From NCBI GenBank assembly GCA_016208305.1, contig JACQYI010000078.1, positions 248,001-312,000 of the forward strand: 64,000 nt of DNA, in the 5' to 3' direction. Both the position numbers and the translations under genes were made by a program. This DNA comes from Oscillatoriophycideae cyanobacterium NC_groundwater_1537_Pr4_S-0.65um_50_18 (GTDB lineage Bacteria; Cyanobacteriota; Cyanobacteriia; Elainellales; Elainellaceae). Of this stretch, positions 1 to 8,906 are shown in pieces. A model generated the notes under the pieces. It was not told the origin of the DNA, made no database searches, and saw only the letters and a list, made by a program, of their open reading frames with translations. How positions within the stretch are numbered: position 1 is the first letter of the stretch; each line of letters starts with the position of its first letter.

Positions 1-364
1 GCGGCTAAGTTCTCCTCAAGCCTGACTTTAGGAAACATTAAGCTGCGAAGCGATCGCTACCTCCCCATAGCCCCAAAAGCCCACAGGCAGAAGCACCCAG
101 CGAGTAGCCAGCCCCCCGAATTCACCCCCACCCTGCGGGCAGAAGCTAGAGTCCATATAAAGTTTTCGTAAAGGCCGCTCTCATAGGAACGAGAACGAAA
201 TAAACCGATATACCCGTAGGGGTTTAGCATTCGGGCAATCCTCTTTGCTACGACCTAGGGCACACCTGCCGAATGCTAAACCCTGACGCTTGAGTTTCCG
301 GTGTTATTTAATCCACGATCCTATTTAACCCACGATCCATAGTGGCAAGGCAGAGAAGCCACAC
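1..364. other. Intergenic region with repeats, no gene seen
   Basis: I find no convincing reading frame here. The stretch holds a long inverted repeat (220-283) and a 17-bp tandem duplication at 305-338 (TATTTAAYCCACGATCC twice, one mismatch). The sequence before 200 is unremarkable. Confidence 0.5.
220..283. repeat. Long inverted repeat, possible dispersed cyanobacterial palindrome
   Basis: The left arm GGGTTTAGCATTCGGGCA (220-237) pairs with the right arm TGCCGAATGCTAAACCC (267-283) over 17 bp with one bulged G; the loop is 29 nt. Arms of this type resemble dispersed palindromic elements I associate with filamentous cyanobacteria, but that family link is from memory. No coding potential and no U-tract, so a terminator is less likely than a repeat or folded RNA. 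Confidence 0.55.
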
Positions 365-412
365 AAAAAAAGGTTGGGTGTTATGGGCATCCTGGATTGC
401 CCCACCCAACCT
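365..412 (-). terminator. Intrinsic terminator of the SLH-protein gene
   Basis: Read on the minus strand, a perfect 10-bp stem AGGTTGGGTG/CACCCAACCT (plus-strand 371-380 and 403-412) is followed by a run of seven T (plus-strand A 365-371). The loop contains a nested 5-bp stem GGGCA/TGCCC. It lies about 57 bp past the stop of the minus-strand gene ending at 469, the classical position and architecture for Rho-independent termination. Confidence 0.8.
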
Positions 413-440
413 GAATCACAGCATCAAGCACTAGCCAGCT

Positions 441-476
441 TTATCGAGCCAACCTTATCGAGCCAGCCTTATCGAG
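441..476. repeat. 14-bp tandem repeat spanning a stop codon
   Basis: Units TTATCGAGCCAACC (441-454), TTATCGAGCCAGCC (455-468) and a partial third TTATCGAG (469-476). The third unit begins exactly at the TAA stop codon (469-471, minus strand) of the SLH gene, so the end of the gene including its stop has been copied downstream. Confidence 0.75.
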
Positions 477-1752
477 ACGCATTGGTTCCCGTTGCGCCAC
501 CCAAGCAGCTCAGCGTCCGCAGCGTCGCTGCCGCAGCATAGTTGCGCTGAGCCGCCGCATCGGGGGCAAAAGCCGAACCTGTCTCGTTCAACGGAGAAGC
601 CACTCCACAGTAGGAAGACATTTGGCTAATCAGAGGGCTGGCCCAGTGGCCGTTCGTATCTCCAAAGGTTGCAGCCGGACGGTTGCCCTGAATTTGGGGC
701 TGCTGACCTTGCAGCGTCTTGCCATATTCTGCTGCCCGCCGCAGAACTGCCATCAGCTCTGCACGCGTCACAGGCTGAGCCGGACGGAAGGAACCATCCT
801 GGTAGCCCGTAATAATGTTGTTGTCGCGAGCAAACTGAATTCTGGCAGCGCTCCAGCGGCTAGATTCCACATCAGAGTAGGGGTTGCCCGCCGCCTGAGT
901 CGGAATATTGAGCTTGACGTTAGGCAAATTACCCAACGCACCCAACACTATAGACACTAGCTGTTCGCGGGTCAGAGAAGCGGTCGGACGGAAGGTGTTG
1001 TCTTCAAATCCAGAGATAAATCCGGTTTCAACCGCACGATTGATATCAGCAGCATAGATATCATTGACGGTATCGCTAAATCGAGAAACAGGGGTCGGGG
1101 TGCCGGAGCCGGAGCCGCCGCCCGTAGAGCCAGAACCCGTAGAGCCTGTGCTGCCGCTGCCAGAACCTCCAATGTTGGCGACCGGAACGTTGTCACCGTC
1201 ATAGGTGAGGTAGACATGACCGAGCGTTTGTTCGCCAAATACCCGCTTAGTAAAGCGCCAGCCTGGATCAAGGGTGATTTTAGCAAAGTCAGACGTGACC
1301 CCGTTCGTGCGACCAATCAATAGAGCTTTATCGGCGCGGTTGCTAGGGGCACCAATCAGCAGCATATCGTCGTTTTGCTTCACGATCCGGAGGCTGTAGC
1401 GTAAGCCTAGGTCTTCGTCATTGACACGGATTGAGTAGCCGTTGCTGTCGGTGCTGCGGCTGCATATTCCGGTGAAATCAAACTCTAGCAGCAGGGGGCT
1501 AATGGCAATCAGCGCATTTGGCGTGCCTGACTCGCTCCAGCAAGGACGGCTATCGGCAACTTGCTCCAGAATCAAGAGTTGGTGGGCTGCGCCACCACGA
1601 TAAGGAGAAGCAACTGCAACAAACTTATTCTGATCGACTTCTTTTTCACCAAATTGTGCAGCCAAGGCGGGTGTAACGGCAGACAGGGCGCTAGCAAGAG
1701 TGGTGGTAGTAACGGCAGCGATCGCAGCCATGCGACGAAGAGCAGGTTTCAT
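469..1752 (-). CDS. DUF3747 and S-layer-homology (SLH) domain surface protein
   Basis: Secreted cell-surface protein of about 427 residues. I start it at the ATG at 1752 (protein MKPALRRMAA...) rather than the longer frame, because this gives a standard signal peptide: basic start, Ala/Thr/Leu-rich core, ending ALAAQ. The segment after cleavage (AQFGEKEVDQNKF..., about 150 residues, with CW and GICSRSTDSNGY motifs) matches the cyanobacterial DUF3747 family. A Gly/Ser/Thr-rich linker follows, then three SLH-like repeats (FSD...FRP...TREQL, YSD...FRP...TRAEL, and a degenerate third lacking the usual TR-E). SLH repeats in this group bind secondary cell-wall polymer or the outer envelope. Four or more Cys residues suggest disulfides. 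It stands alone with its own terminator. DUF3747 function is unknown to me. Confidence 0.85.
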   Translation of the reverse strand: MKPALRRMAAIAAVTTTTLASALSAVTPALAAQFGEKEVDQNKFVAVASPYRGGAAHQLLILEQVADSRPCWSESGTPNALIAISPLLLEFDFTGICSRSTDSNGYSIRVNDEDLGLRYSLRIVKQNDDMLLIGAPSNRADKALLIGRTNGVTSDFAKITLDPGWRFTKRVFGEQTLGHVYLTYDGDNVPVANIGGSGSGSTGSTGSGSTGGGSGSGTPTPVSRFSDTVNDIYAADINRAVETGFISGFEDNTFRPTASLTREQLVSIVLGALGNLPNVKLNIPTQAAGNPYSDVESSRWSAARIQFARDNNIITGYQDGSFRPAQPVTRAELMAVLRRAAEYGKTLQGQQPQIQGNRPAATFGDTNGHWASPLISQMSSYCGVASPLNETGSAFAPDAAAQRNYAAAATLRTLSCLGGATGTNASR

Positions 1753-2382
1753 GATTATTCTCAGGTTGATTCTGTGAGGTGTGAGGAAAATGTTTTGCTG
1801 CAAAAGGCTGATTTCTAGGCGCAGCTTGTTAATACAAATGACATCTAAAATGATGGTTTTGTTTCTCAAACTTCCACTTCAAAAACTTATAAGAAATTCA
1901 ATTTTTGAGGGTCGTTGTTGATAGATTCACAGACGCGATAGAGATGTCTCTGTTCCCTGAAGCATTTTTGTAAAAGCTCTTGGAAGCTGCGTCTGATGAA
2001 TTCAAATGACCTGACGGAGTTAAATAGGTTCCCTAATGAAGATCAAAGTTTTTCACTAGGCTAATCCAATCGATCGGAGCATCAATAATTTGATAAACAA
2101 CTAATCGATGACAAGTAGGCGAAAATGACTGAGAAGCTAATCTCAATGTTTCCAACCTATTTAAATTAATTTTCAAGCCTGTTTTAGATGAAGATAAAAA
2201 GACTGAAAACTAGCCTTAAAAGTTTCCACCAGGGTTAAATCAGGTCAGAGTTGAATTAGGACAGAGACCTGTGGCGTGCAACGATTCACGCCTGCGAAAA
2301 AGTATTCAGGTATGAAACCCCATTCGCCTACCCAATTAGAATGAGGTTGGCAAACTAGAATAAGCCCCTGCGATCGCCCACC
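1753..2382. promoter_or_regulatory. Divergent promoter region of the SLH gene and recD2
   Basis: AT-rich 630-bp spacer between two divergent genes. Near recD2 there are two short inverted repeats in series: CAGGTC (2241-2246)/GACCTG (2266-2271) and GGCGTG (2273-2278)/CACGCC (2287-2292). They could fold in the recD2 leader. No clear promoter hexamers or coding frame could be assigned. Confidence 0.35.
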
Positions 2383-4626
2383 GTGTCTGATTCCTCCCCT
2401 TCCTACAGCGCCTCTTCGCAAAATGCCGCTCCGCCAACCGAATCGCTGCAAGGCGTCATTGAGCGGCTGACGTTTCACTCTGAAGAGACAGGCTACACGG
2501 TGGCGCGGGTCAAAGCGCCCCGCACGAGCGAGCTAATCACGATCGTCGGCAATTTTGCCAACATCCAGGCCGGACAAACGCTCCAGCTTGAGGGCATCTG
2601 GCGCGACCATCCGAAGTACGGGCAGCAGTTTCAGGTGACGCAGTATCGTGAAACCAAGCCTGCCACCCTCACCGGACTAGAGAAGTATCTGGGCAGCGGC
2701 TTGATCAAAGGTGTAGGCAGCGTCACCGCCAAGCGGATTGTGGCGCACTTTGGACTAGAAACCCTAGACATTATTGAAAACCAAATTGAACGGCTAAGCG
2801 AAGTTCCTGGCATTGCCCAGAAGCGGGTGAAGATGATCCAGGAAGCCTGGGCCGCGCAGAAAGCGATTAAAGAAGTGATGCTGTTTTTGCAGGGGCATGG
2901 CGTATCCACCACCTATGCCGTCAAGATTTATAAACAATATGGGGATGAGTCGATCGCCATTGTCACGAAAAATCCCTATCAGTTAGCGACCGATATCTAC
3001 GGCATTGGCTTTGTCATTGCCGATGCGATCGCCCGTAAGGTCGGCATTCACCCTGGCTCAGAGTTTCGCTACCGCTGCGGCATTCTGCATGTGCTGAGCG
3101 AAGCTGCTGAAGAAGGACACTGCTTTTTGCCCCAGGCTGAACTGAGCGATCGCACCGTCAAACGCCTCACCCTTGAAGATCATCAGCCCAACCTTGAGGA
3201 AATCTCAGCTCTGGTTTTGACGATGGCAAAAGATGGCGAACTGGTGGTGCAGATGGGCGTAGGCGATCTGGAGGAGCAGGTGATTTGCTACAGTCCGCCT
3301 TTCTATGGCGCAGAGTTTAAGCTGGCGGAGCGGCTGCTCTACCTGCTAAGCGAACCGATCACCGTAGATTTGGAGCGGGTGCAGCGCTGGATCGATCGCT
3401 TTGTCGAAAAAACGGGGCTTCAGCTCTCCTCGCAGCAGCGGCAGGCTGTAGAAATGGCGGCGCAGCAGCGGGTCATGGTGCTAACGGGTGGCCCCGGCAC
3501 AGGCAAGACCTTTTGTACCCGGACGATCGTGGCCCTCTGGAAGGCTATGGGCAAGGCGATCGCGCTAGCCTCCCCCACCGGGCGGGCTGCCCAGCGCCTC
3601 AGCGAAATGACCGGGCAGGAGGCCAAAACCATCCATCGCCTGCTGGAGTTTGACCCCAGCAATTTTAAGTTCAAGCGCGATGTCGAGAATGTTTTGCCAA
3701 TAGAGGCGATCGTCGTCGATGAAGCCTCCATGCTGGATTTGTTTCTAGCGAATTCTTTAATTAAAGCAGTGCCGATCGATGCCCAAGTGCTGCTGGTGGG
3801 CGACATCGACCAGTTGCCCAGCGTCGGAGCCGGAAACGTGTTAGCCGATCTAATTCATTCGGGTCGCATTCCCGTAGTGCGGCTGACGGAAGTGTTTCGT
3901 CAGGCTCAGGCCAGCCAGATCGTCAGCAACGCCCACCGGATCAACCACGGGCAGTTTCCGGTGCTGGAGTCTGTCTCCAATCAGCCGCAGTCGGACTGTC
4001 TCTGGCTAGCTGCCCCCGAACCAGAACCGGGCGTGCAGGCCATTCGAGATTTGATCAGCGATTTGATTCCCAGCCTTGGCTTCGAGCCATCTCGCGACGT
4101 ACAGGTGCTGTGCCCCATGACGCGCGGCATCGTTGGCACTCGCAACCTCAACAAAGTCTTGCAGGAGTTAATCAACCCGGCCAGCTACTCAAAAGCCGAA
4201 CTGACGCGAGGCGGCATGACGCTACGGGTGGGCGATCGCATCCTTCAGCAGGTCAACGACTACAACCGTGAAGTGTTTAACGGCGACATGGGTGTGATTG
4301 ACTCTATTGACCTTGAAGAACAGGCGATCCAAGTACAGTTTGCCGATCGCCTCGTCACTTATGACTCTGCCGACATTAACGAGATCACCCTTGCCTGGTC
4401 GGTCAGCATCCACAAATCCCAGGGCAGCGAATATCCGGTGGTAATCCTACCGCTCTACATGCAGCATTACCTGATGCTTAGCCGCAATTTGCTCTACACC
4501 GGGCTAACCCGCGCCCGCAAGCTGGCCATTTTGGTTGCACCCCAGAAGGCGATCGCCTTAGCCATTCGTCAAGTCAAAGATCAGCAGCGCTATACGCTGT
4601 TGGCGCAGCGGCTTCAGCAAGAATAG
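2383..4626 (+). CDS. recD2: RecD2-type ATP-dependent DNA helicase (SF1B)
   Basis: 747 residues from a GTG start. RecD2 is the stand-alone RecD-like 5'-3' helicase found in bacteria that lack RecBCD; it acts in repair and replication-fork maintenance. The N-terminal 90 residues form the OB-like region (GVIERLTFHSEETGY), followed by helix-hairpin-helix repeats (GLIKGVGSVTAKRI, LSEVPGIAQKRV). The Walker A motif GGPGTGKT lies at residues 369-376 and Walker B VVDEAS at 444-449. Further helicase motifs include VGDIDQLPSVG, LTEVFRQ, the SH3-like insert before VGDRILQQVNDY, and a C-terminal SIHKSQGSEYP and YTGLTRA. All catalytic motifs look intact and the length is normal for the family. It is transcribed alone. 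Confidence 0.93.
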   Translation: MSDSSPSYSASSQNAAPPTESLQGVIERLTFHSEETGYTVARVKAPRTSELITIVGNFANIQAGQTLQLEGIWRDHPKYGQQFQVTQYRETKPATLTGLEKYLGSGLIKGVGSVTAKRIVAHFGLETLDIIENQIERLSEVPGIAQKRVKMIQEAWAAQKAIKEVMLFLQGHGVSTTYAVKIYKQYGDESIAIVTKNPYQLATDIYGIGFVIADAIARKVGIHPGSEFRYRCGILHVLSEAAEEGHCFLPQAELSDRTVKRLTLEDHQPNLEEISALVLTMAKDGELVVQMGVGDLEEQVICYSPPFYGAEFKLAERLLYLLSEPITVDLERVQRWIDRFVEKTGLQLSSQQRQAVEMAAQQRVMVLTGGPGTGKTFCTRTIVALWKAMGKAIALASPTGRAAQRLSEMTGQEAKTIHRLLEFDPSNFKFKRDVENVLPIEAIVVDEASMLDLFLANSLIKAVPIDAQVLLVGDIDQLPSVGAGNVLADLIHSGRIPVVRLTEVFRQAQASQIVSNAHRINHGQFPVLESVSNQPQSDCLWLAAPEPEPGVQAIRDLISDLIPSLGFEPSRDVQVLCPMTRGIVGTRNLNKVLQELINPASYSKAELTRGGMTLRVGDRILQQVNDYNREVFNGDMGVIDSIDLEEQAIQVQFADRLVTYDSADINEITLAWSVSIHKSQGSEYPVVILPLYMQHYLMLSRNLLYTGLTRARKLAILVAPQKAIALAIRQVKDQQRYTLLAQRLQQE

Positions 4627-4648
4627 CGATCGCATTGAGTATATCTGA

Positions 4649-4664
4649 TGTGATAAATATCACA
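4649..4664. promoter_or_regulatory. Perfect CRP/SyCRP1-type binding site
   Basis: The sequence TGTGATAAATATCACA is an exact TGTGA-N6-TCACA palindrome, the consensus of cAMP receptor protein and of cyanobacterial SyCRP1. It lies 23 bp past the recD2 stop and 229 bp before the C11 peptidase start, so the peptidase gene is the likely target. By base frequencies such an exact match is expected less than once in this window. Confidence 0.6.
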
Positions 4665-4802
4665 GACAGGCATTAAGGCTGTAGGTTACAAGACATTTGG
4701 TTAAGCTGCCACTTTTTTTGCCAACAGAGGTTTAAATGGCGCTTTTGCGATAGCTTGGCAGATGGGAAGCAGAAACTCTATAATCTTGGATGGAAACTTC
4801 CC

Positions 4803-4849
4803 TCCGTAAAATTAAGTAGTTTTTACGGAAGTAGCATTAAATATGCTAC
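4803..4849. promoter_or_regulatory. Two consecutive inverted repeats upstream of the C11 peptidase
   Basis: TCCGTAAA (4803-4810)/TTTACGGA (4822-4829) and GTAGCAT (4831-4837)/ATGCTAC (4843-4849) are perfect 8-bp and 7-bp palindromes 1 bp apart, ending 43 bp before the start codon. They may be operators or a folded leader; no T-tract follows that would make a terminator. Confidence 0.4.
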
Positions 4850-4892
4850 AAAAATCGGTGATTACCCTTAGCGAAAATCAGAGAGAAATTCC

Positions 4893-6272
4893 ATGATGAC
4901 GCAACGGCTAAGGACAACTTTATCTGGCGATCGCGCTCCCCTTCATCGCTCTACCTCTGACCTTACCGCTCAGCCATCCGGCGATCTGTCCCGTTCATTC
5001 GATACCGCATCTCTTCGGCAAGCGGCTCGCTCATCTCGTTCTGGCTGGCAGACTCAAGCCGCTACACCTGAGCCATTGACGCGAGGCTTAGCGGCTCGTA
5101 GCCCGTCTCGCGCCATAACTCGCACTACAGCCCAACGACAGCGATCGGTCAACCTTAAAAAAGCGACGCAAAACACGACGGCTGAATGGACGGTTATGGT
5201 CTACATGGCAGGCAATAACCTGGAAAGCTACGCCATTCAAGACTTTCTAGAGCTGGCGGCAGCTGGCTCAGATCGCAGAGTTAATCTTGTGGTGCAGATC
5301 GATCGCACGGCTGGATATGACTCCTCTTACGGCAACTGGACTGACACACGCCGGGGAAAGGTGCAAAAAAACAGCAAGCCCAATGCTAGCTGGGGCAGTC
5401 GGGTGGGTGAAGCCAATATGGGGAGCGCCACCGCGCTCAAAAACTTTGTCACTTGGGGCACCAACACTTACAAAGCCCAGCATTATGCGTTGGTGATGTG
5501 GGGACATGGCGACGGCCATCAGGTTTCCTACGATGATGCAACAGCCAACGGTATTAGTGGGGCAGAGCTAAACAGCGTATTGGCTGGGGTTGCCGCTGAG
5601 GTCGATCTGGTGGGCACCGATGCCTGCCTCATGAGCACGACAGACTTTGCCGCTCAAATTGCCGATAACGCCTCAGTCTTTGTCGGCTCTCAAGAGCTAG
5701 AACCCGGCACCGGATGGAACTACACACCCGTCATTCAAGATTTGAAAACCAATCCAGCCATGACGGCAGCTCAGCTCGGCTCCTCACTAGTGACGCGCTA
5801 CGCACAAGCCTATTCTCCACGCAATGAAACCCTCTCGGCAATTGATCTAACTGCGCTCAGAAGCAGCAATCCCAACAGCTTGACGAATGCGCTCAACAGC
5901 TTTGCCACCACGCTAGCCTCTAGCGCCACTAGCCAAGATCTCAGCCTGTTAAACTTGTGGCGCGATCGCCTAGCCAATGTTTTTGACACTAGCGCTCAGC
6001 CTGACGATCTGTGTGATGTGGGCAGATTATTCAGCGGCTTTGCCAGCAGCCCAGGACTCTCAGCCTCCTTGCAAGTAGCAGCAAGAGTGGTGCTCAGCGC
6101 CTACAGCAGCACCGTGATTCATAACTACACGGCGATCGCCAACCGCAGCACAGGTCTATCTCTCTATTTTTCCGATCGCGGCTCTGCTCCAGAAGTCAAC
6201 GACCTCTCCCAATCAGCTTTTGCGCCCCAATGGTCTGCCTTTGTTAATGGAAGCTTATGGGGATTGGGGTGA
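4893..6272 (+). CDS. Clostripain-like cysteine peptidase (family C11)
   Basis: 459 residues. C11 peptidases are caspase-fold (clan CD) endopeptidases cleaving after Arg or Lys, using a His-Cys dyad. The peptidase core starts near residue 97 at EWTVMVYMAGNN; the catalytic His is in MWGHGDG (His205) and the Cys in GTDACLMS (Cys245), 40 residues apart as expected. The first ~90 residues are Ser/Thr/Arg-rich, low-complexity and Arg-punctuated, like a propeptide that could be self-cleaved; I see no signal peptide. No calcium-binding or secretion domain is obvious at the C-terminus. The start ATG-ATG at 4893 has a GAGAGAAATT stretch upstream. A perfect CRP-type site and paired palindromes lie upstream, suggesting cAMP-linked control. 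Distinct from cyanobacterial orthocaspases (C14). Confidence 0.85.
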   Translation: MMTQRLRTTLSGDRAPLHRSTSDLTAQPSGDLSRSFDTASLRQAARSSRSGWQTQAATPEPLTRGLAARSPSRAITRTTAQRQRSVNLKKATQNTTAEWTVMVYMAGNNLESYAIQDFLELAAAGSDRRVNLVVQIDRTAGYDSSYGNWTDTRRGKVQKNSKPNASWGSRVGEANMGSATALKNFVTWGTNTYKAQHYALVMWGHGDGHQVSYDDATANGISGAELNSVLAGVAAEVDLVGTDACLMSTTDFAAQIADNASVFVGSQELEPGTGWNYTPVIQDLKTNPAMTAAQLGSSLVTRYAQAYSPRNETLSAIDLTALRSSNPNSLTNALNSFATTLASSATSQDLSLLNLWRDRLANVFDTSAQPDDLCDVGRLFSGFASSPGLSASLQVAARVVLSAYSSTVIHNYTAIANRSTGLSLYFSDRGSAPEVNDLSQSAFAPQWSAFVNGSLWGLG

Positions 6273-6288
6273 AATACGGGATAGCAGC

Positions 6289-7470
6289 CTACAGAACCTG
6301 CGCAATTCGCCGCACGGCCTCCTCTAACACCGTTGGCGGATGCACCAGCGCAAACCGAACATAGCCTTCGCCAAACTTGCCAAACCCTGCTCCGGGCGCT
6401 GCCGCTACGCCTGTCTTCTCCACCAGCGTCTGACAAAACCCGATCGAGTCGGCAGCCCAACGCTCCGGGAGCTTAGCCCAAACATACAGCGCTATGTGGG
6501 GCATTTCGACCTGCCAACCAATGTGATGCAGCGCTGCCACAAAAACATCTCGCCGCTGACGGAAGACTTCGACAGAATCTCTAATGCTGTCTTGGGAGCC
6601 AGACAAAGCGGCGATTGCCCCATTTAAGATGCCTAGATACTGATTGAAATCGATTGCGGCTTTTACCTGCCGCAGCGCCCCAATGATCTCGGCATTGCCG
6701 ATGGCATAGCCGACTCGGAACCCACCCATGTTGTATGACTTGGACATCGTGAAGAATTCGATCGAGACCGTTTTGTCAGGATCGGCTTGCAGCACCGAGG
6801 GTGGCGCGTCTGCTGCATCGTCAAACGCCATGTCGGGATAGGGAAAATCATGAGCCAAAATTAGCCGATGCTGCTGGCAAAAGGCGACAGCTTCTTGAAA
6901 AAACGCGAGAGGAGCCGTTGCCGTCGTCGGATTATGGGGATAGCTCAGCACCATGAGGCGGGCTTGCGCCAGTACGGCATCGGGAATATCGGCAAACACA
7001 GGCAAAAAGTGATTTTCGGCGAGCAGCGGCAGGGTGTAGATCTGTCCGCCTGCCAGATAAACGCCCCCCGCATGCGAGGGATAGCCAGGGTCTTGCAGCA
7101 GGGCAAAATCTCCCGGATTGAGCACCGCCAGCGGCAAATGTCCGGTGCCCTCTTGAGAGCCAATTAGCTGCAACACCTCTGTTTCTGGATCGACCGCAAG
7201 GCCAAACTTGCGCTCATACCACTGGGCTGCTGCCTGCCGAAAGGTCTGAGTACCGTGAAACAACAGATAGCCGTGGGTGCTAGAGTCTGGCAGAGATTGG
7301 GCGATCGCTTCCAGCACGGGGCTAGGCGTAGGCAAATCAGAAGAACCCAGCGACAAATCAATAATGTCTAACCCTGCAGCTCTGGCTCTGGCTTTTGCCC
7401 GATCCATGTCAGCAAACACATTCGATCGAAGCGACTCCAGGCGATCGGCAAGTTGAAATTTAGCAGACAT
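6289..7470 (-). CDS. PLP-dependent aminotransferase, LL-diaminopimelate/aspartate aminotransferase family
   Basis: 393 residues, fold-type I, class I/II aminotransferase. The PLP-binding Lys is Lys244 in FFTMSKSYNMGGFRVGY; the cofactor-contacting motifs DPGYPSH, SYPHNPT and the substrate-carboxylate Arg near the end (EGYVRFALV) are present. The N-terminal LADRLESLRSNVFADMDRAK and IDLSLGSSDLP are typical of a conserved cyanobacterial clade annotated variously as LL-DAP aminotransferase, alanine or aspartate transaminase. It is not the canonical DapL, so I leave the substrate open. It is convergent with the C11 gene, with stops 16 bp apart, and is transcribed alone. Confidence 0.85.
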   Translation of the reverse strand: MSAKFQLADRLESLRSNVFADMDRAKARARAAGLDIIDLSLGSSDLPTPSPVLEAIAQSLPDSSTHGYLLFHGTQTFRQAAAQWYERKFGLAVDPETEVLQLIGSQEGTGHLPLAVLNPGDFALLQDPGYPSHAGGVYLAGGQIYTLPLLAENHFLPVFADIPDAVLAQARLMVLSYPHNPTTATAPLAFFQEAVAFCQQHRLILAHDFPYPDMAFDDAADAPPSVLQADPDKTVSIEFFTMSKSYNMGGFRVGYAIGNAEIIGALRQVKAAIDFNQYLGILNGAIAALSGSQDSIRDSVEVFRQRRDVFVAALHHIGWQVEMPHIALYVWAKLPERWAADSIGFCQTLVEKTGVAAAPGAGFGKFGEGYVRFALVHPPTVLEEAVRRIAQVL

Positions 7471-7637
7471 GGGGGCAGGCTTCAGGTGACAACTCTCTGA
7501 TTTTAGGATCGCAACAGGGGTTTTGGGCTGCCCGTAGCGTCGCTTAAACCTCCAAAAAGCTGATTTCCAAATCTGTGCAGGCTCCGCGCACCTATAAAAA
7601 TGTTTGCAGAAGAAAATCTACAAAACCTCAGACCTTA

Positions 7638-7816
7638 GAGGATGTTTGAAAAGTCCAACTGTGGATAGCGAAAAGTTTCAGATCCCCCTAAATCCCCCTT
7701 AAAAAGGGGGACTTTGAAAAAAAGGGGGACTTTGAATTCATTTCCCTCTGTTTAAGGGGGACAGGGGAGATCAACAGGTGCTTAAAATCACAGCCGACCA
7801 CTTTTCAAACATCCTC
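7638..7816. mobile_element. MITE copy A (179 bp) with 17-bp terminal inverted repeats
   Basis: Terminal inverted repeats GAGGATGTTTGAAAAGT and ACTTTTCAAACATCCTC are perfect over 17 bp. The element is flanked by a 3-bp direct repeat TTA (7635-7637 and 7817-7819), a plausible target-site duplication of the TNA type seen with IS5-family elements (inference). The interior has C-rich and G-rich tracts (CCCCCTAAATCCCCC, AAGGGGGAC) and a partial internal duplication of AAAAAGGGGGACTTTGA. There is no open reading frame, so it must be mobilised in trans. The right TTA is the stop codon (TAA, minus strand) of holA. A second copy lies at 52729-52910. Confidence 0.85.
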
Positions 7817-8800
7817 TTACTTTTGATAAAGCTGACATAGCTCGATCGCCTTAGTTTGCAGCAGTGCCAAAGGTTCTGCACCTGTCTTTAGCCCCCATTC
7901 CAGCTCTAGCAACAGCGGCAGCGTTTGCTGAAGACTAGCCAACGACAGCGGCTTTACCTCTTGCTGAAGAAAGTAGATCCGTTTGGGGTTGCTAATTTCG
8001 GCAGCTCGGGCAATTTCTCGCTCGTCCCGTTCGCCTGTCTCTAGCATGAGCTTGACCCACAGCCAAGTGCGAAACTGCCCCACCAACACGGCCACAATCC
8101 GCAGCGGCACTTCGTTTTGGCGCATCAGATCGGTGATCAGCGTTAGCGATCGACTGGTGTCTCCCTGTCGCAAAGCGGCGGCAAGCTGAAGGCTATTTTG
8201 GGTAGAGGTGGTGACAAGCGTTGTCACAGCAGCTTCACCTAGCGGCTGCGGGCTATCTCCACCGTAGAGCCGCAGCTTTTCTAGCTCCATAAACAGCTGC
8301 CGGGAGTTGTTGCCAACCGACTCTGCCAAGAGCTGCACTGCGCCACTCGTCAGCTTTACCCCGACCTCTTGAGCCGCCCGCCGAACTTGCTGGGCTAGCA
8401 GCTCGGTCTTCCAAGGAGGAATGTTGGTAAATTCGCGGATCTCGGCATGTTTTTGAAGCAGCTTAGTAGACTTGATGCGTCCATCAGGCTTGCCGGACAT
8501 CGTCAACAGCAGTACTGTGGTGTCAGGCAGGGTGGGAAGCGATCGCTCTAGCTCGCTCAGCAGCTCCTCAGAGCAGCGCTGGCAGAGGGTTGTATCCGCC
8601 AGCCACACTAGCCGCTGCCCCGTGCCAAAGGGGGGAGTTAGCGCTAGGTTAATGGCCTGCATGACCGCATCTGAGGCGTCAGGCGGCAGCTTGTCATAGT
8701 TAAAGCTGGCCCAGTCGGGGTCAAGCGTGCGATCGCGTAGCTCATTCACGGCGCGATCGAGGGCAAAGTCATCATCTCCCCAAAATAGATACACTGACAT
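7817..8800 (-). CDS. holA: DNA polymerase III subunit delta
   Basis: 327 residues, normal for HolA. This subunit is the clamp-loader wrench that opens the beta sliding clamp. The start MSVYLFWGDDDFALDRAV is the family signature N-terminus; domain I runs to about residue 145, domain II carries the helical VGNNSRQLFMELEKLRLYG segment (residues about 175-195), and the C-terminal collar domain follows (EVPLRIVAVLVGQFR...). Start ATG at 8800. The TAA stop coincides with the target-site duplication of the adjoining MITE, so insertion replaced the stop with an identical copy and left the protein intact. Divergent from the downstream 2H-phosphoesterase gene. Confidence 0.92.
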   Translation of the reverse strand: MSVYLFWGDDDFALDRAVNELRDRTLDPDWASFNYDKLPPDASDAVMQAINLALTPPFGTGQRLVWLADTTLCQRCSEELLSELERSLPTLPDTTVLLLTMSGKPDGRIKSTKLLQKHAEIREFTNIPPWKTELLAQQVRRAAQEVGVKLTSGAVQLLAESVGNNSRQLFMELEKLRLYGGDSPQPLGEAAVTTLVTTSTQNSLQLAAALRQGDTSRSLTLITDLMRQNEVPLRIVAVLVGQFRTWLWVKLMLETGERDEREIARAAEISNPKRIYFLQQEVKPLSLASLQQTLPLLLELEWGLKTGAEPLALLQTKAIELCQLYQK

Positions 8801-8906
8801 AGCAGAACAATAGGGTAAATTACCGCTAAATTGAATTGGGGACTTGCAATTTCACTCCCGCAATTTAGTTAGATCTTCCTACAGTTGGAACAGAAGGCAG
8901 GCAAGA

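Noticed and set aside
622-1818. Several 60-110-codon frames opposite the SLH gene
   Set aside because: Antisense shadows produced by the GC-biased codons of the real gene.
1753-1869. 39-residue N-terminal extension of the SLH protein
   Set aside because: It would bury the signal peptide; the ATG at 1752 gives a canonical one.
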